A stretch of DNA of 64,000 nt, taken from Flavobacterium hydrophilum (GTDB lineage Bacteria; Bacteroidota; Bacteroidia; Flavobacteriales; Flavobacteriaceae). How positions within the stretch are numbered: the stretch's first letter is position 1; each line of letters starts with the position of its first letter. This document shows positions 28,987 to 38,075 of the stretch, one piece after another. The notes under the pieces were generated by a model. The model ran no database searches. It was not told the origin of the DNA and was given only the letters and a program-made list of their open reading frames with translations. The stretch spans positions 496,001 to 560,000 of the forward strand of contig NZ_QJHL01000002.1 of NCBI RefSeq assembly GCF_003202405.1, read 5' to 3'. The position numbers and the translations under genes are program-made.

Positions 28987-29907
28987 TTATTTTTGTAAAA
29001 TCATTTGATCATAAGAAAGAATAGTTTCATACCCTTTTGATTGAAAATAAGCTTTCGGATCTTCTTTAGAAACTACCATCACAAAATCGCCACCCCAGGC
29101 ACCAAGACTTTTAATAGCCCCATTAAAATCCGGAAATGTCATTTCTTTAATAGTTTGCAGTTCGAGTATATCACTCAAGTGTATTTCGTGATTTTCTAAT
29201 GTGCAGGCAAATTCTTTTAATGTTTTTGAATTGACAACAGCGTCAGTAATTTTATTATTGTCAATTATATTTTGGGATAAATGATTGTTTTTGTTGTTAT
29301 AATAAGCATTTATAGCTCGTTTACTGCTCTGCTTTTTATTTAGATAAATAAAATAAATGTTGTTGGTGAAATCAGGATTAAAGCTTATCTGTTCGACAAC
29401 AGGTAAATTGTTTTCTAAGCGATAAATAATTGGAGTGTCATTTTGTGCACAGGCAATATCGTAACCACTGCCTCCAAAACTGTTTTTTAGTAAGGTAAAA
29501 GCATCGATTTGTGTCCATTGGGCAATATTGTTCAATAGGGTGGAGGATGTGCCTAATCCCCAGTTTTTAGGAAAAGTAAGTTCTGTTTTTACCAGATATC
29601 CTTCTGCGTTATCAATAAAAGCAGGGTTTAACAAATATGCTTCGTGTAAAATAGTAATTAAGGTGGTTTTTACCGTTTCGGTTACTGGATTTGGATTGGT
29701 AATGATTTCGTTAAAAGAAATAGTGTCTTCGAACCAGATTTTTTCATCTGCATTATAACTTTTCCATTGAATTTCCTGATTTGAGCCGTTTTCTACAATG
29801 AGGTTTTGTCCAAATTTTGTTGGTAATGCAAAAGCTTTTGCTCCATCGAGGACTAAATATTCTCCTGTGATTAAAAGTTTTCCGTTACTGTAAAAGGTTG
29901 TTGACAT
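28987..29907 (-). CDS. GYDIA-type GHMP kinase (mevalonate route)
   Basis: A 306-residue small-molecule kinase of the GHMP fold. The phosphate-binding loop is PKNWGLGTSSTLLNN (GLGTSS 117-122), and GGSGYDIACAQ at about 145-155 gives the name used for this Bacteroidota subgroup. The N-terminus GKLLITGEYLVLDGAKA resembles mevalonate and phosphomevalonate kinases. HMG-CoA reductase lies just upstream on the same strand, so a mevalonate-pathway kinase step is likely, though the exact substrate (mevalonate or its phosphate) is not decided by sequence. A dispersed repeat fills the gap between the two genes. Confidence 0.85.
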   Translation of the reverse strand: MSTTFYSNGKLLITGEYLVLDGAKAFALPTKFGQNLIVENGSNQEIQWKSYNADEKIWFEDTISFNEIITNPNPVTETVKTTLITILHEAYLLNPAFIDNAEGYLVKTELTFPKNWGLGTSSTLLNNIAQWTQIDAFTLLKNSFGGSGYDIACAQNDTPIIYRLENNLPVVEQISFNPDFTNNIYFIYLNKKQSSKRAINAYYNNKNNHLSQNIIDNNKITDAVVNSKTLKEFACTLENHEIHLSDILELQTIKEMTFPDFNGAIKSLGAWGGDFVMVVSKEDPKAYFQSKGYETILSYDQMILQK

Positions 29908-29917
29908 ATATTTTTTT

Positions 29918-30020
29918 TAGCCCCGATAGTAGTGTAAATCCTTTTGTGGCGGGGTTAGCCACAAAAGATTACTTCGTCAGTTCGCTGTCGCTCGGGTGTA
30001 ACGGATAGCGGGATTAGCTT
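29918..30020. repeat. Composite palindromic intergenic repeat (TAGCCCCGATAG ... GGATAGCGGG type)
   Basis: A core hairpin CTTTTGTGGC / GCCACAAAAG (29941-29950, 29958-29967) is flanked by TAGCCCCGATAG on one side and CGGATAGCGGGATTAGCT on the other. A GC-richer insert (CTTCGTCAGTTCGCTGTCG and on) lies between core and right flank. Its base composition stands out from the AT-rich surroundings. I recall this element as one of the commonest intergenic repeats in Flavobacterium. It fills almost the whole gap between the two mevalonate-pathway genes. Confidence 0.8.
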
Positions 30021-30024
30021 CTAA

Positions 30025-31323
30025 TTATTTTCTTAAATTTTCAATAAACTCCACAACTGCGCTATGTGAAACTGCGGTTTTTTTGAAATGTGCTTTGATT
30101 AAACGACGCTCCTCATCATTGGCTTCAAACTGATTGATGATGTTGTTTAAGTGCATTTTCATGTGGCCTTCCTGAATTCCGGTTGTTGTTAAAGAGCGTA
30201 AAGCTGCAAAGTTTTGTGCTAAACCTGCTACGGCAACAATTTCCATTAATTCTTTGGCAGAAGGCTTTTGAAGAATTTCTAAACACAATTTTACTAACGG
30301 ATGTAATGAAGTTAATCCGCCTACGGTACCTAAAGCAAGTGGAATTTCGAGCCAGAAAGTAAAAATACCGTTTTCTATTTTAGCGTGAGATAAACTTGAA
30401 TATTGACCATTTCGGGAAGCATAAGCATGAACACCGGCTTCAACTGCCCTGAAATCGTTTCCTGTTGCGAGTACAACAGCGTCTACACCATTCATAATTC
30501 CTTTGTTGTGAGTCACAGCTCTGAAAGGTTCGGCTTCGGCGATTTGAACTGCCTGTACAAAACGCTGGGCAAAATCCTGAGGATTGGTAATATGTTTTTC
30601 TGTTAAATCTTCGATTGGACAGGAAACCTCTGCTCTTACAATACAATTTGGAACGTAATTAGACAAAATGCTCATAACAACCTCAATTTCTAAATCTGCA
30701 TTTTGAGCTTCTTCTTTTAAAGTAGTAGCGAATTGTTCTAAACAAGAGTTGATAAAATTGGCTCCCATGCTGTCTTTGGTTTCAAAAGTGGCATGAAGCT
30801 GAAAATAATTTTCAAGTAAATTTCTTTTGTCTTTTAACTGTATATCCAGGATTCCTCCACCACGTTGCTGCATATTTTTGGTAATGCTTTGCGTGTCTGA
30901 GAAAAATTTTGGTTTAATTTGATTAAATAATTCTTCCAGTTTCTGAGCATCTCCGTTAAAAGTAAAATGAACCTGGCCTATTTTTTCAGTATCGATCACG
31001 GTTGCCTTAAACCCCCCACGTGTTGCCCAATATTTTGCAGATTTTGAAGCTGCAGCAACAACTGAACTTTCTTCAATTGCCATTGGGATGGTTTTGTAGT
31101 TTCCATTAATTAAAAAATTAGGAGCAACTCCAAGCGGAATGTATAAATTGGTAATGGTATTTTCTATAAATTCATCATGAAGTTGTTGAAGCTTTTCGTC
31201 TGTATTCCAGTAATTTCTTATAATGCTTAAGGCTTCATCTGGATTTGAAAAGTATTCATTTGCGATCCAGTTTATTTTTTCTTTTTTAGATAATTTAGAA
31301 AATCCGGCAACAGCGTTGTTCAT
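30025..31323 (-). CDS. Class II hydroxymethylglutaryl-CoA reductase
   Basis: A 432-residue cytoplasmic enzyme. Class II residues are all in place: EESSVVAAASKSAKYW with E84/E85, MGANFIN, HNKGIMNGVDAVVLATGND with K274 and D290, and EGHMKMH with catalytic H387. The spacing agrees with E83, K267, D283 and H381 of the Pseudomonas mevalonii enzyme. Although class II enzymes are often named degradative, in Flavobacteriia they serve mevalonate synthesis for isoprenoids, which suits the GHMP kinase next door. The start at 31323 is supported by a TATCTTTG box 30 nt upstream. Confidence 0.94.
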   Translation of the reverse strand: MNNAVAGFSKLSKKEKINWIANEYFSNPDEALSIIRNYWNTDEKLQQLHDEFIENTITNLYIPLGVAPNFLINGNYKTIPMAIEESSVVAAASKSAKYWATRGGFKATVIDTEKIGQVHFTFNGDAQKLEELFNQIKPKFFSDTQSITKNMQQRGGGILDIQLKDKRNLLENYFQLHATFETKDSMGANFINSCLEQFATTLKEEAQNADLEIEVVMSILSNYVPNCIVRAEVSCPIEDLTEKHITNPQDFAQRFVQAVQIAEAEPFRAVTHNKGIMNGVDAVVLATGNDFRAVEAGVHAYASRNGQYSSLSHAKIENGIFTFWLEIPLALGTVGGLTSLHPLVKLCLEILQKPSAKELMEIVAVAGLAQNFAALRSLTTTGIQEGHMKMHLNNIINQFEANDEERRLIKAHFKKTAVSHSAVVEFIENLRK

Positions 31324-31352
31324 TCTCAGTTTATTAAGTAGTTTTATTGCAG

Positions 31353-31360
31353 CAAAGATA
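31353..31360 (-). promoter_or_regulatory. -7 box TATCTTTG for HMG-CoA reductase
   Basis: Full TAnnTTTG match on the minus strand, giving a leader of about 25 nt. No clear -33 element at the usual distance. Confidence 0.55.
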
Positions 31361-31504
31361 CCATTTTAAGAGTTTTGTTTTAAATGTTTTTTTAAATGAA
31401 TAAGGTTTGAAATTTTATTTTTTTAACATTTAACAGTTAAAATGTGTATTATGTTCGTTTTTTTTACTAAAATTGGGCTCTTTTTTATATTAAAAATAAT
31501 ACTG

Positions 31505-33676
31505 ATGAATTCAAGTAAAATTACTGTAATGCTTTTATTTTTAGTTGCTACTGTTCTTGGGCAACAAAAAATTACTGTTGAAAATATCTATAGTGGAGCT
31601 TTTCGGGCCAAAGGAATGGACGAACTGCAATCTTTAAAAAATACAGATCAATATACGGTTTTAAATGTTGATCAGGCCAGCAGAACCATGCAGATTGATT
31701 TATATGATTTTGCATCCCTCAAAAAAGTATCGAACTTAATAGATACTAAAAATCATGCAGCACTTGCAGACGGAATTGACAGCTACACATTTGATGTTTC
31801 AGAAAAAAAGATTTTAATCGCTTGTAATACCAACCAGATTTTTCGTCACTCTTTTACAGCAGATTATTTTTTATATGATATAACTTCTAAATCACTGACA
31901 AAACTTTTTGATTTTCAGGTTCAGGAACCCACTTTTTCGCCAGATGGAACTAAAATCGCTTATGCTAAAGAAAATAATCTTTATGTATATGATGTAGCTT
32001 CAAAAAAATCGACCCCAATTACTACTGATGGAAAGAAAAATGCAATTATAAATGGTATTACGGATTGGGTTTACGAAGAAGAGTTTGCTTTTGTCCGGGC
32101 ATTTGACTGGAGCAAAGACAGTAAAAAAATAGCTTACATTCGTTTTGATGAAAGTCAGGTTCCGGAATTTTCGATGTCTATGTTTCATAAAGATTTATAT
32201 CCAACAATTGAAACATTTAAATATCCGAAAGCAGGAGAAAAAAATTCAGAAGTATCGTTACATATATATGATGTTACTTTGAATACAGCTAAAAAAGTTG
32301 AGTTAGGAAATTATAATGACTTTTATATTGCAAGACTGCAATGGACTAATGATAACAATACACTTTCTGCTCAGGTTTTAAATCGCCATCAGGACAATTT
32401 GGATTTACTGTTTATTGATGGAACAACTGCTTCCGCAAAAGTGATCCTTAATGAAAAAGACAAAGCTTATGTAGATATTACAGATAATTTGACATTCTTA
32501 AAAGAAAACGGTTTTATCTGGACCAGTGAAAAAGACGGATTTAATCATATTTATGTTTATGATAAAAACGGAAAACTTAAAAATCAGGTTACAAAAGGAA
32601 ACTGGGAAGTAACTTCATACTACGGTTTCGACGAAAAAACTAAAACTATTTTCTACCAGTCTACAGAAAATGGTTCAATCAACAGAGATCTTTACCGAAT
32701 TGGTTTAGATGGAAAAAACAAAATCCGATTATCTTCAAAAATCGGAACCAATGCAGCTACTTTTAGTCCGAATTTTCAATTCTTCATTAATACTTTCTCG
32801 AGTAATTTACAGCCGACTACTTATACTTTAAACGAGGCGAAAACAGGAAAAGAAATTCAGGTAATCGAAGATAACAAAGCTTTAGCTGCTAAATTAGAAG
32901 CTTACAATTTGCCTAAAAAAGAATTCTTTGTTTTAAAAACAGCTAAAGGGAACGAATTAAATGCATGGATTTTAAAGCCAAAGGATTTCGACCCTTCTAA
33001 AAAATATCCTGTTTTTATGTACCAATATTCCGGTCCGGGATCTCAGCAGGTAAATAACGACTGGAACAATACTGATGACTATTGGTTTTTATCGCTTACG
33101 CAACAAGGCTACATTGTAGCTTGCGTTGACGGAAGAGGAACTGGTTTTAAAGGTGCTGATTTCAAAAAAGTAACTCAGAAAGAATTAGGGAAATATGAGG
33201 TAGAAGATCAGATTGATGCTGCTAAAGTAATAGGAGCTTATCAGTATGTTGATGCTTCAAGAATTGGAATTTTTGGATGGAGCTATGGAGGTTTTATGGC
33301 GTCAAACTGTATTTTTCAGGGGAACGATGTTTTTAAAATGGCTATTGCAGTTGCTCCGGTAACCAACTGGCGTTTTTATGACAGTGTTTATACCGAAAGA
33401 TATATGCAGACTCCGCAGGAAAATCCAAGTGGTTACGATCAAAACTCTCCAATAAATCATGTTGGTAAACTAAAAGGAAAGTTTTTATTGATTCACGGTT
33501 CTGGTGATGATAACGTTCATGTGCAAAACTCTATGCAAATGATGGAAGCTTTAATTCAGGCAAACAAACAGTTCGATTCTCAGATTTATCCGGATAAAAA
33601 TCATGGAATTTATGGTGGAAAAACCAGAATTCAGCTTTACAATAAAATGACTAACTTTATTAAAGAAAATTTATAA
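31505..33676 (+). CDS. Dipeptidyl peptidase IV (S9B)
   Basis: A periplasmic serine peptidase that removes X-Pro or X-Ala dipeptides. I start at 31505 (MNSSKITVMLLFLVATVLGQQ), which gives a good signal peptide and 723 residues, typical of bacterial DPP IV. The earlier in-frame starts at 31442 and 31451 add a second hydrophobic run. An N-terminal eight-blade propeller, including the EEEFAF-type double-glutamate motif (DWVYEEEFAFVRAF), precedes the hydrolase domain with GWSYGGF (S593), GSGDDNVH (D668/669) and NHG (H700). Two POT transporters follow at once, a natural sink for released dipeptides. Confidence 0.94.
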   Translation: MNSSKITVMLLFLVATVLGQQKITVENIYSGAFRAKGMDELQSLKNTDQYTVLNVDQASRTMQIDLYDFASLKKVSNLIDTKNHAALADGIDSYTFDVSEKKILIACNTNQIFRHSFTADYFLYDITSKSLTKLFDFQVQEPTFSPDGTKIAYAKENNLYVYDVASKKSTPITTDGKKNAIINGITDWVYEEEFAFVRAFDWSKDSKKIAYIRFDESQVPEFSMSMFHKDLYPTIETFKYPKAGEKNSEVSLHIYDVTLNTAKKVELGNYNDFYIARLQWTNDNNTLSAQVLNRHQDNLDLLFIDGTTASAKVILNEKDKAYVDITDNLTFLKENGFIWTSEKDGFNHIYVYDKNGKLKNQVTKGNWEVTSYYGFDEKTKTIFYQSTENGSINRDLYRIGLDGKNKIRLSSKIGTNAATFSPNFQFFINTFSSNLQPTTYTLNEAKTGKEIQVIEDNKALAAKLEAYNLPKKEFFVLKTAKGNELNAWILKPKDFDPSKKYPVFMYQYSGPGSQQVNNDWNNTDDYWFLSLTQQGYIVACVDGRGTGFKGADFKKVTQKELGKYEVEDQIDAAKVIGAYQYVDASRIGIFGWSYGGFMASNCIFQGNDVFKMAIAVAPVTNWRFYDSVYTERYMQTPQENPSGYDQNSPINHVGKLKGKFLLIHGSGDDNVHVQNSMQMMEALIQANKQFDSQIYPDKNHGIYGGKTRIQLYNKMTNFIKENL

Positions 33677-33702
33677 AATAATTTTATCAACTTAAAATAA
33701 CA

Positions 33703-35388
33703 ATGAATAATATGAAAGAAACTCAAGTGAAATCGGCGCATCCAAAAGGACTTTGGGTATTGTTTGGAACGGAGATGTGGGAGCGGTTCAATTTTTATGG
33801 AATGCGGGCTTTATTAACTTTATTTCTTGTGAATTCATTATTAATGAAAGAAGAAGAAGCGTCTTTAATTTATGGAGGTTTTCTTGGACTTTGTTATTTA
33901 ACGCCAATGCTGGGAGGTTTTGTAGCCGATCGATTTTTGGGTAACAGAAATTGTATTTTATTAGGCGGGCTATTAATGGCAATTGGCCAAATGTTACTGT
34001 TTACCAGCGGAAGTGTTTTTGAATCCAACTTAGATTTAGCAAAAATAATTATGTATTCTGCCTTAGGGGTTATTGTTTTTGGTAACGGATTCTTCAAGCC
34101 AAATATTTCCAGTATGGTAGGAAGTCTGTATCCGAAACAGGAAAAAACAAAATTAGATAGTGCTTTTACTATTTTCTATATGGGAATTAATATCGGGGCA
34201 TTTTTAGGCCAGTCGATTTGTCCTTTGCTAGGAGATGTAAAAGATGCAGGAGGTATTAGAGATATCCATGCATTTAGATGGGGATTTATGGCAGCCTCTG
34301 TTGCGATGCTTTTAGGAACTATTCTTTTTTACTTCTTAAAAAATAAATATGTGGTTTCTCCGGAAGGAAAGCCATTAGGTGGTTTGCCATCTAAAAATGA
34401 CGCATCTGATTTTGAAGAAGGAGAAGCTCAAAAAGCTAATTTTTCTAGTAAAGCTTTAATAATTGCCGGAATTGCATTTATTGCATTAGGTTTCTTTTTT
34501 CATTACGTTGTAGGTCAGAATTTAATTTATACTTTAATTTATTCCAGTGGTTTGTCGTTAGCAGGATTAATCATTTCTGATATTTCGTTGACTAAAATTG
34601 AGAGAGACAGAATTATTGTTATATATATCGTTTCATTCTTTATTATTTTCTTTTGGGCAGCTTTTGAACAGGCTGGATCGTCTTTGACTTTTATTGCCGA
34701 TAACCAAACTGACAGAAATTTCTTTGGCTGGCAGATGCCTCCTTCAATGGTTCAGATTTTCAACGGACTATTTGTAGTTATACTGGCAGTGCCTTTCAGT
34801 GTACTTTGGGATACTTTAAGAGCGAAAGGAAAAGAACCGATCTCTCCAGTGAAATTAGCTGTTGGATTGGTCGTGATTTCTATCAGTTTCTTTATGATTG
34901 CCACTCAGGTTTCTTATATTGGAACATCTGGTTTGTTGTTAGTTAAATGGCTTATTTTATTGTATTTTTTAAATACTTGTGCAGAGTTATGTTTGTCTCC
35001 GATAGGTTTGTCATTGGTGGGTAAATTATCTCCAAAACGTTTTGCGTCATTATTATATGGAGTGTTCTTTTTATCGAATGCTTCAGGTTATGCATTAGGA
35101 GGTACTTTAGGTTCTATTTTGCCGGCTACAGGTGATAAATTTGCAAAAGCAAAAGAATTAGGAATTGATCTTCAGGCAATTTTGGATAATAAAATTACAC
35201 CGACTGCAGAGCAATTAGCGCTTTTAGATCAACACCAAATTGCTGCTCATAATCACTTTTTTGCAGGATTCGAAATTCATAACTTATATGAATTCTTTAT
35301 GGTATTTGTTGTTCTTACGGGAATAGCTGCAATTGTACTATTTGCTTTGACCCCATTCCTGAAAAAAATGATGCACGGAGTTCGATAG
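33703..35388 (+). CDS. POT-family proton-coupled oligopeptide transporter 1
   Basis: A 561-residue inner-membrane symporter for di- and tripeptides. The signature EMWERFNFYGMRALLTLF (about 24-41) carries the ExxER proton-coupling motif, and FFKPNISSMVGSLY is the second POT signature. It has about 14 membrane segments and a long last loop (ELGIDLQAILDNKI...). It could also start at the second methionine (33712). It begins 26 nt after the DPP IV gene and ends 1 nt before a second POT gene, so the three form an operon. Confidence 0.93.
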   Translation: MNNMKETQVKSAHPKGLWVLFGTEMWERFNFYGMRALLTLFLVNSLLMKEEEASLIYGGFLGLCYLTPMLGGFVADRFLGNRNCILLGGLLMAIGQMLLFTSGSVFESNLDLAKIIMYSALGVIVFGNGFFKPNISSMVGSLYPKQEKTKLDSAFTIFYMGINIGAFLGQSICPLLGDVKDAGGIRDIHAFRWGFMAASVAMLLGTILFYFLKNKYVVSPEGKPLGGLPSKNDASDFEEGEAQKANFSSKALIIAGIAFIALGFFFHYVVGQNLIYTLIYSSGLSLAGLIISDISLTKIERDRIIVIYIVSFFIIFFWAAFEQAGSSLTFIADNQTDRNFFGWQMPPSMVQIFNGLFVVILAVPFSVLWDTLRAKGKEPISPVKLAVGLVVISISFFMIATQVSYIGTSGLLLVKWLILLYFLNTCAELCLSPIGLSLVGKLSPKRFASLLYGVFFLSNASGYALGGTLGSILPATGDKFAKAKELGIDLQAILDNKITPTAEQLALLDQHQIAAHNHFFAGFEIHNLYEFFMVFVVLTGIAAIVLFALTPFLKKMMHGVR

Positions 35389-35389
35389 T

Positions 35390-36874
35390 ATGGAAAACAA
35401 AATCACTTTAGAGGAAATTCAAAATTTTGAAGGCAAATACCCAAAGCAATTGTGGTATTTGTTTTTTGTTGAAATGTGGGAGCGTTTTTGTTTCTACGGG
35501 ATGCGAGGAGTTTTAACTATTTTTATGGTGGATCAGCTTTTTCTGAAAGAAGATCATGCTAATTTACAATATGGTGCTATCCAGGCTTTTGTTTATGCTT
35601 TTACTTTTATTGGAGGAATTTTTGCCGATAAAATTTTAGGTTTCAAAAAATCTTTGTTATTTGGAGCGATTGTAATGATTCTTGGAAATCTTTTAATTGC
35701 TGTAGCACCACATGATATGTTTTATTATGGTATCGCTTTTTCTATTATTGGAACTGGTTTTTTTAAGCCAAACGTTTCATCAATGGTAGGCGAATTGTAT
35801 AAGGAAGAAGATGGAAGAAGAGATGCCGGTTACGGAATGTTTTATGCCGGAATAAATGTTGGAGGTCTTTTTGGGGGTGCTTTATGCGTTTATTTAGGCA
35901 AATATTATTCTTGGGAACTGTGTTTTTTATCAGCTGCGATTGTAATGTTTTTAGGACTGATTACTTTTTTGGCGACTAAAAAATATCTGGGACCTATTGG
36001 TGATTCTCCTTTACTGGAAATGGAAGCAGGAAAAAGAAAAATACGTGAAATTGCTGTTTATGTACTTTCGCTTTTAAGTATTCCGCTTATTTATATAATG
36101 GTAAAGAATACAGATTACACAGACTATTTTATGTATACAATCGGGATAGTTGCTGTTTTGTATTTTGCTTATGAATTAGTTAAACTTGGAGATGTAAAAC
36201 TTCAGAAGAAGTTGTTTGCTGCATTTTTGTTTGTGTTTTTCTATCTTTTATTTAATGCAATTTATGAACAAAGTGGCGGTTCATTGTCACTTTTTGCAAA
36301 AGATAATCTAAACGATAAATTGTTGTTCTTTTCAATTGATCCTAATATTGTAAATAATAGTTCCAATACCTTCTTTGTAGTAGTTTTAAGTCCGTTGATT
36401 GGTTTGTTATGGATTTGGATGGGCAAAAGAAAAATAGAGCCTAATACATTGATTAAATTTGGAATTGGATTTTTATTTTTGGCTGCTTCATTTTACATTT
36501 TTTATCTGACAAAGTTTTTTGCAGACTCCAATGGAATAGCTTCTTTAAATGTGTTTACTTTTGCTTATTTGGTAACTACGATTGGTGAGCTTTGTTTAGG
36601 TCCTATCGGAATGTCGATTATTACTAAATTATCTCCAAAAAGATTGTTTGGTATGATGATGGGTTTATGGTTTTTAGCAGCGGCATTTGGACAGTTATTT
36701 GCCGGTAAGCTAGGTGCTGAAATTTCTAAATCAAATACAGGCGACACATTACTTTCGAAGTTGCAATCTTATACAGAAGGGTACTATCAACTGGCAATTT
36801 ATTCTCTAATAGCGGGAGTTGTTCTAATTGCAATTTCACCATTCATTAAAAAATTAATGCAGGAAGTAAAATAG
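35390..36874 (+). CDS. POT-family proton-coupled oligopeptide transporter 2
   Basis: 494 residues, a divergent tandem paralogue of the preceding gene. It has VEMWERFCFYGMRGVLTIF (E28xxER) and FFKPNVSSMVGELY. It lacks the long C-terminal loop of its neighbour, so the two probably differ in substrate range. One nucleotide separates the genes. The end (SPFIKKLMQEVK) resembles that of copy 1 (TPFLKKMMHGVR), which supports duplication. Confidence 0.93.
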   Translation: MENKITLEEIQNFEGKYPKQLWYLFFVEMWERFCFYGMRGVLTIFMVDQLFLKEDHANLQYGAIQAFVYAFTFIGGIFADKILGFKKSLLFGAIVMILGNLLIAVAPHDMFYYGIAFSIIGTGFFKPNVSSMVGELYKEEDGRRDAGYGMFYAGINVGGLFGGALCVYLGKYYSWELCFLSAAIVMFLGLITFLATKKYLGPIGDSPLLEMEAGKRKIREIAVYVLSLLSIPLIYIMVKNTDYTDYFMYTIGIVAVLYFAYELVKLGDVKLQKKLFAAFLFVFFYLLFNAIYEQSGGSLSLFAKDNLNDKLLFFSIDPNIVNNSSNTFFVVVLSPLIGLLWIWMGKRKIEPNTLIKFGIGFLFLAASFYIFYLTKFFADSNGIASLNVFTFAYLVTTIGELCLGPIGMSIITKLSPKRLFGMMMGLWFLAAAFGQLFAGKLGAEISKSNTGDTLLSKLQSYTEGYYQLAIYSLIAGVVLIAISPFIKKLMQEVK

Positions 36875-36897
36875 GTATTTTACAATGCTATTTTGTT

Positions 36898-36905
36898 TAA
36901 ATTTG
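36898..36905 (+). promoter_or_regulatory. Candidate -7 box TAAATTTG for the thioredoxin-like gene
   Basis: Full TAnnTTTG match 20 nt before the start codon; a TTTT lies 17 nt further up in place of TTTG. Confidence 0.4.
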
Positions 36906-36925
36906 AAAAAAAAAATTAAATTAAC

Positions 36926-37393
36926 ATGAAAAAAATATTTATACTAACATTTTTTATAATAGGTTCTTTTGCTTTACAAGCCCAGGAACAAAACTGGCAC
37001 ACAGATGTAAAGGAAGCAATAGCACTCAGCAATAAGGAAAAAAAACCTTTGATGATGTTTTTTACAGGAAGTGACTGGTGTGGCTGGTGTATTCGTTTGC
37101 AAAATGAGGTGCTCAAAACGCCTGAATTTCAAAAATGGGCTAAAGAAAATGTAATTTTGGTTGAATTGGATTATCCTAGAAGAACTCCTCAGACTCCAGA
37201 GATAAAGAATCAAAACGCCGAATTGCAACAAGCTTTTGGAATACAAGGTTTTCCAACTGTTTATTTTACAAATGCAGAAAGTAAAGATGGGAAAGTAAAT
37301 TTTAAAGGACTTGGAAACACCGGTTATGTTGCCGGAGGCCCTACGGCATGGCTGGCAGTTGCTGACGGGATAATCAAATCTCAAAAAATGTAA
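36926..37393 (+). CDS. Exported thioredoxin-family protein with CGWC active site
   Basis: 155 residues with a signal peptide (ends LQAQE). The thioredoxin fold carries C52-G-W-C55 in TGSDWCGWCIRLQ and the cis-proline loop GFPTVYF (P110). Proteins of this type act as periplasmic thiol oxidoreductases. The long loop after the active-site helix (DYPRRTPQTPEIKNQN) is typical of the thioredoxin_7/DUF255-like group. A terminator separates it from a shorter paralogue downstream that lacks the cysteines. Confidence 0.88.
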   Translation: MKKIFILTFFIIGSFALQAQEQNWHTDVKEAIALSNKEKKPLMMFFTGSDWCGWCIRLQNEVLKTPEFQKWAKENVILVELDYPRRTPQTPEIKNQNAELQQAFGIQGFPTVYFTNAESKDGKVNFKGLGNTGYVAGGPTAWLAVADGIIKSQKM

Positions 37394-37417
37394 AAAAAGA
37401 TTTTTACAATAATTATG

Positions 37418-37452
37418 ATCCTCTCACTTTAAAAAGTGAGGGGATTTTTTTT
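37418..37452 (+). terminator. Terminator after the CGWC thioredoxin-like gene
   Basis: Stem ATCCTCTCACTTT / AAAGTGAGGGGAT (one G-T pair) followed by eight T. The remaining 165 nt to the next gene are AT-rich with no feature I can name. Confidence 0.88.
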
Positions 37453-37618
37453 AGTAAGAAAATATATTACATTTTTTTGATGATTATTTGTGCAATGTTT
37501 TATTTTGATAAAATATTGCATTTAAAAAAACACATTATATAATTTTAATGCTAAAAAACCTTGTAGAATTAAAATATAATGTTAATTTCGTTTTGCTAAC
37601 AAACCAAATCTTTATACT

Positions 37619-38071
37619 ATGATAAAAAAATTACTCCTACTAATTTTATTTTTAGGGTCAATTACTTTCCAGGCTCAAAATTTAGTTTGGAAGACGAGCA
37701 TGGATGCTGCCATAACTGCCAGCAATGATGAGAATAAGCCAATGTTGATCTTTTTCACTTCTTCAAGTGCACCAAATAATCTTCAAAACGAAGTTTTTAA
37801 AACACCCGATTTTGCCGTTTGGTCAAGAGATAATGTTATTTTAGTTAAATTAGATCTTTCTGATGCTAATGCATCGGATGTTGATAAAGAACAAAATGTT
37901 AAACTTAAAAATGCATTCGGAGTTGAAGATTTGCCAGAAGTTTGTTTTGCAAATGCTTCTATTAGAAAAAGTAAAACAACATTTCAGGCACTTGGCAAAT
38001 TAGGTTATAAGCCGGGAGGTGCTAAAGCATGGATTTCTGAGTCTGATGCTATCTTGCATCCAAGCGAATAA
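37619..38071 (+). CDS. Thioredoxin-fold protein without the CxxC motif
   Basis: 150 residues, clearly paralogous to the gene before it: the same signal-peptide style, the same N-terminal AITASNDENKPM, the same QNEVFKTPDFAVWSRDNVILV and a retained cis-proline (P106 in DLPEVCF). The active-site segment WCGWCIR is replaced by SAPNN with a short deletion, so no redox pair remains; the only mature cysteine is C109 next to the cis-proline loop. The reading frame is intact, which argues for a kept non-redox role (binding or chaperone) rather than decay. Its terminator lies inside the convergent comEC gene. Confidence 0.85.
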   Translation: MIKKLLLLILFLGSITFQAQNLVWKTSMDAAITASNDENKPMLIFFTSSSAPNNLQNEVFKTPDFAVWSRDNVILVKLDLSDANASDVDKEQNVKLKNAFGVEDLPEVCFANASIRKSKTTFQALGKLGYKPGGAKAWISESDAILHPSE

Positions 38072-38075
38072 AATT

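Noticed and set aside
36974..37384. Minus-strand ORF of 136 residues across the CGWC thioredoxin-like gene
   Set aside because: It overlaps completely a gene with a clear signal peptide and active site; codon pattern is that of the plus-strand gene.
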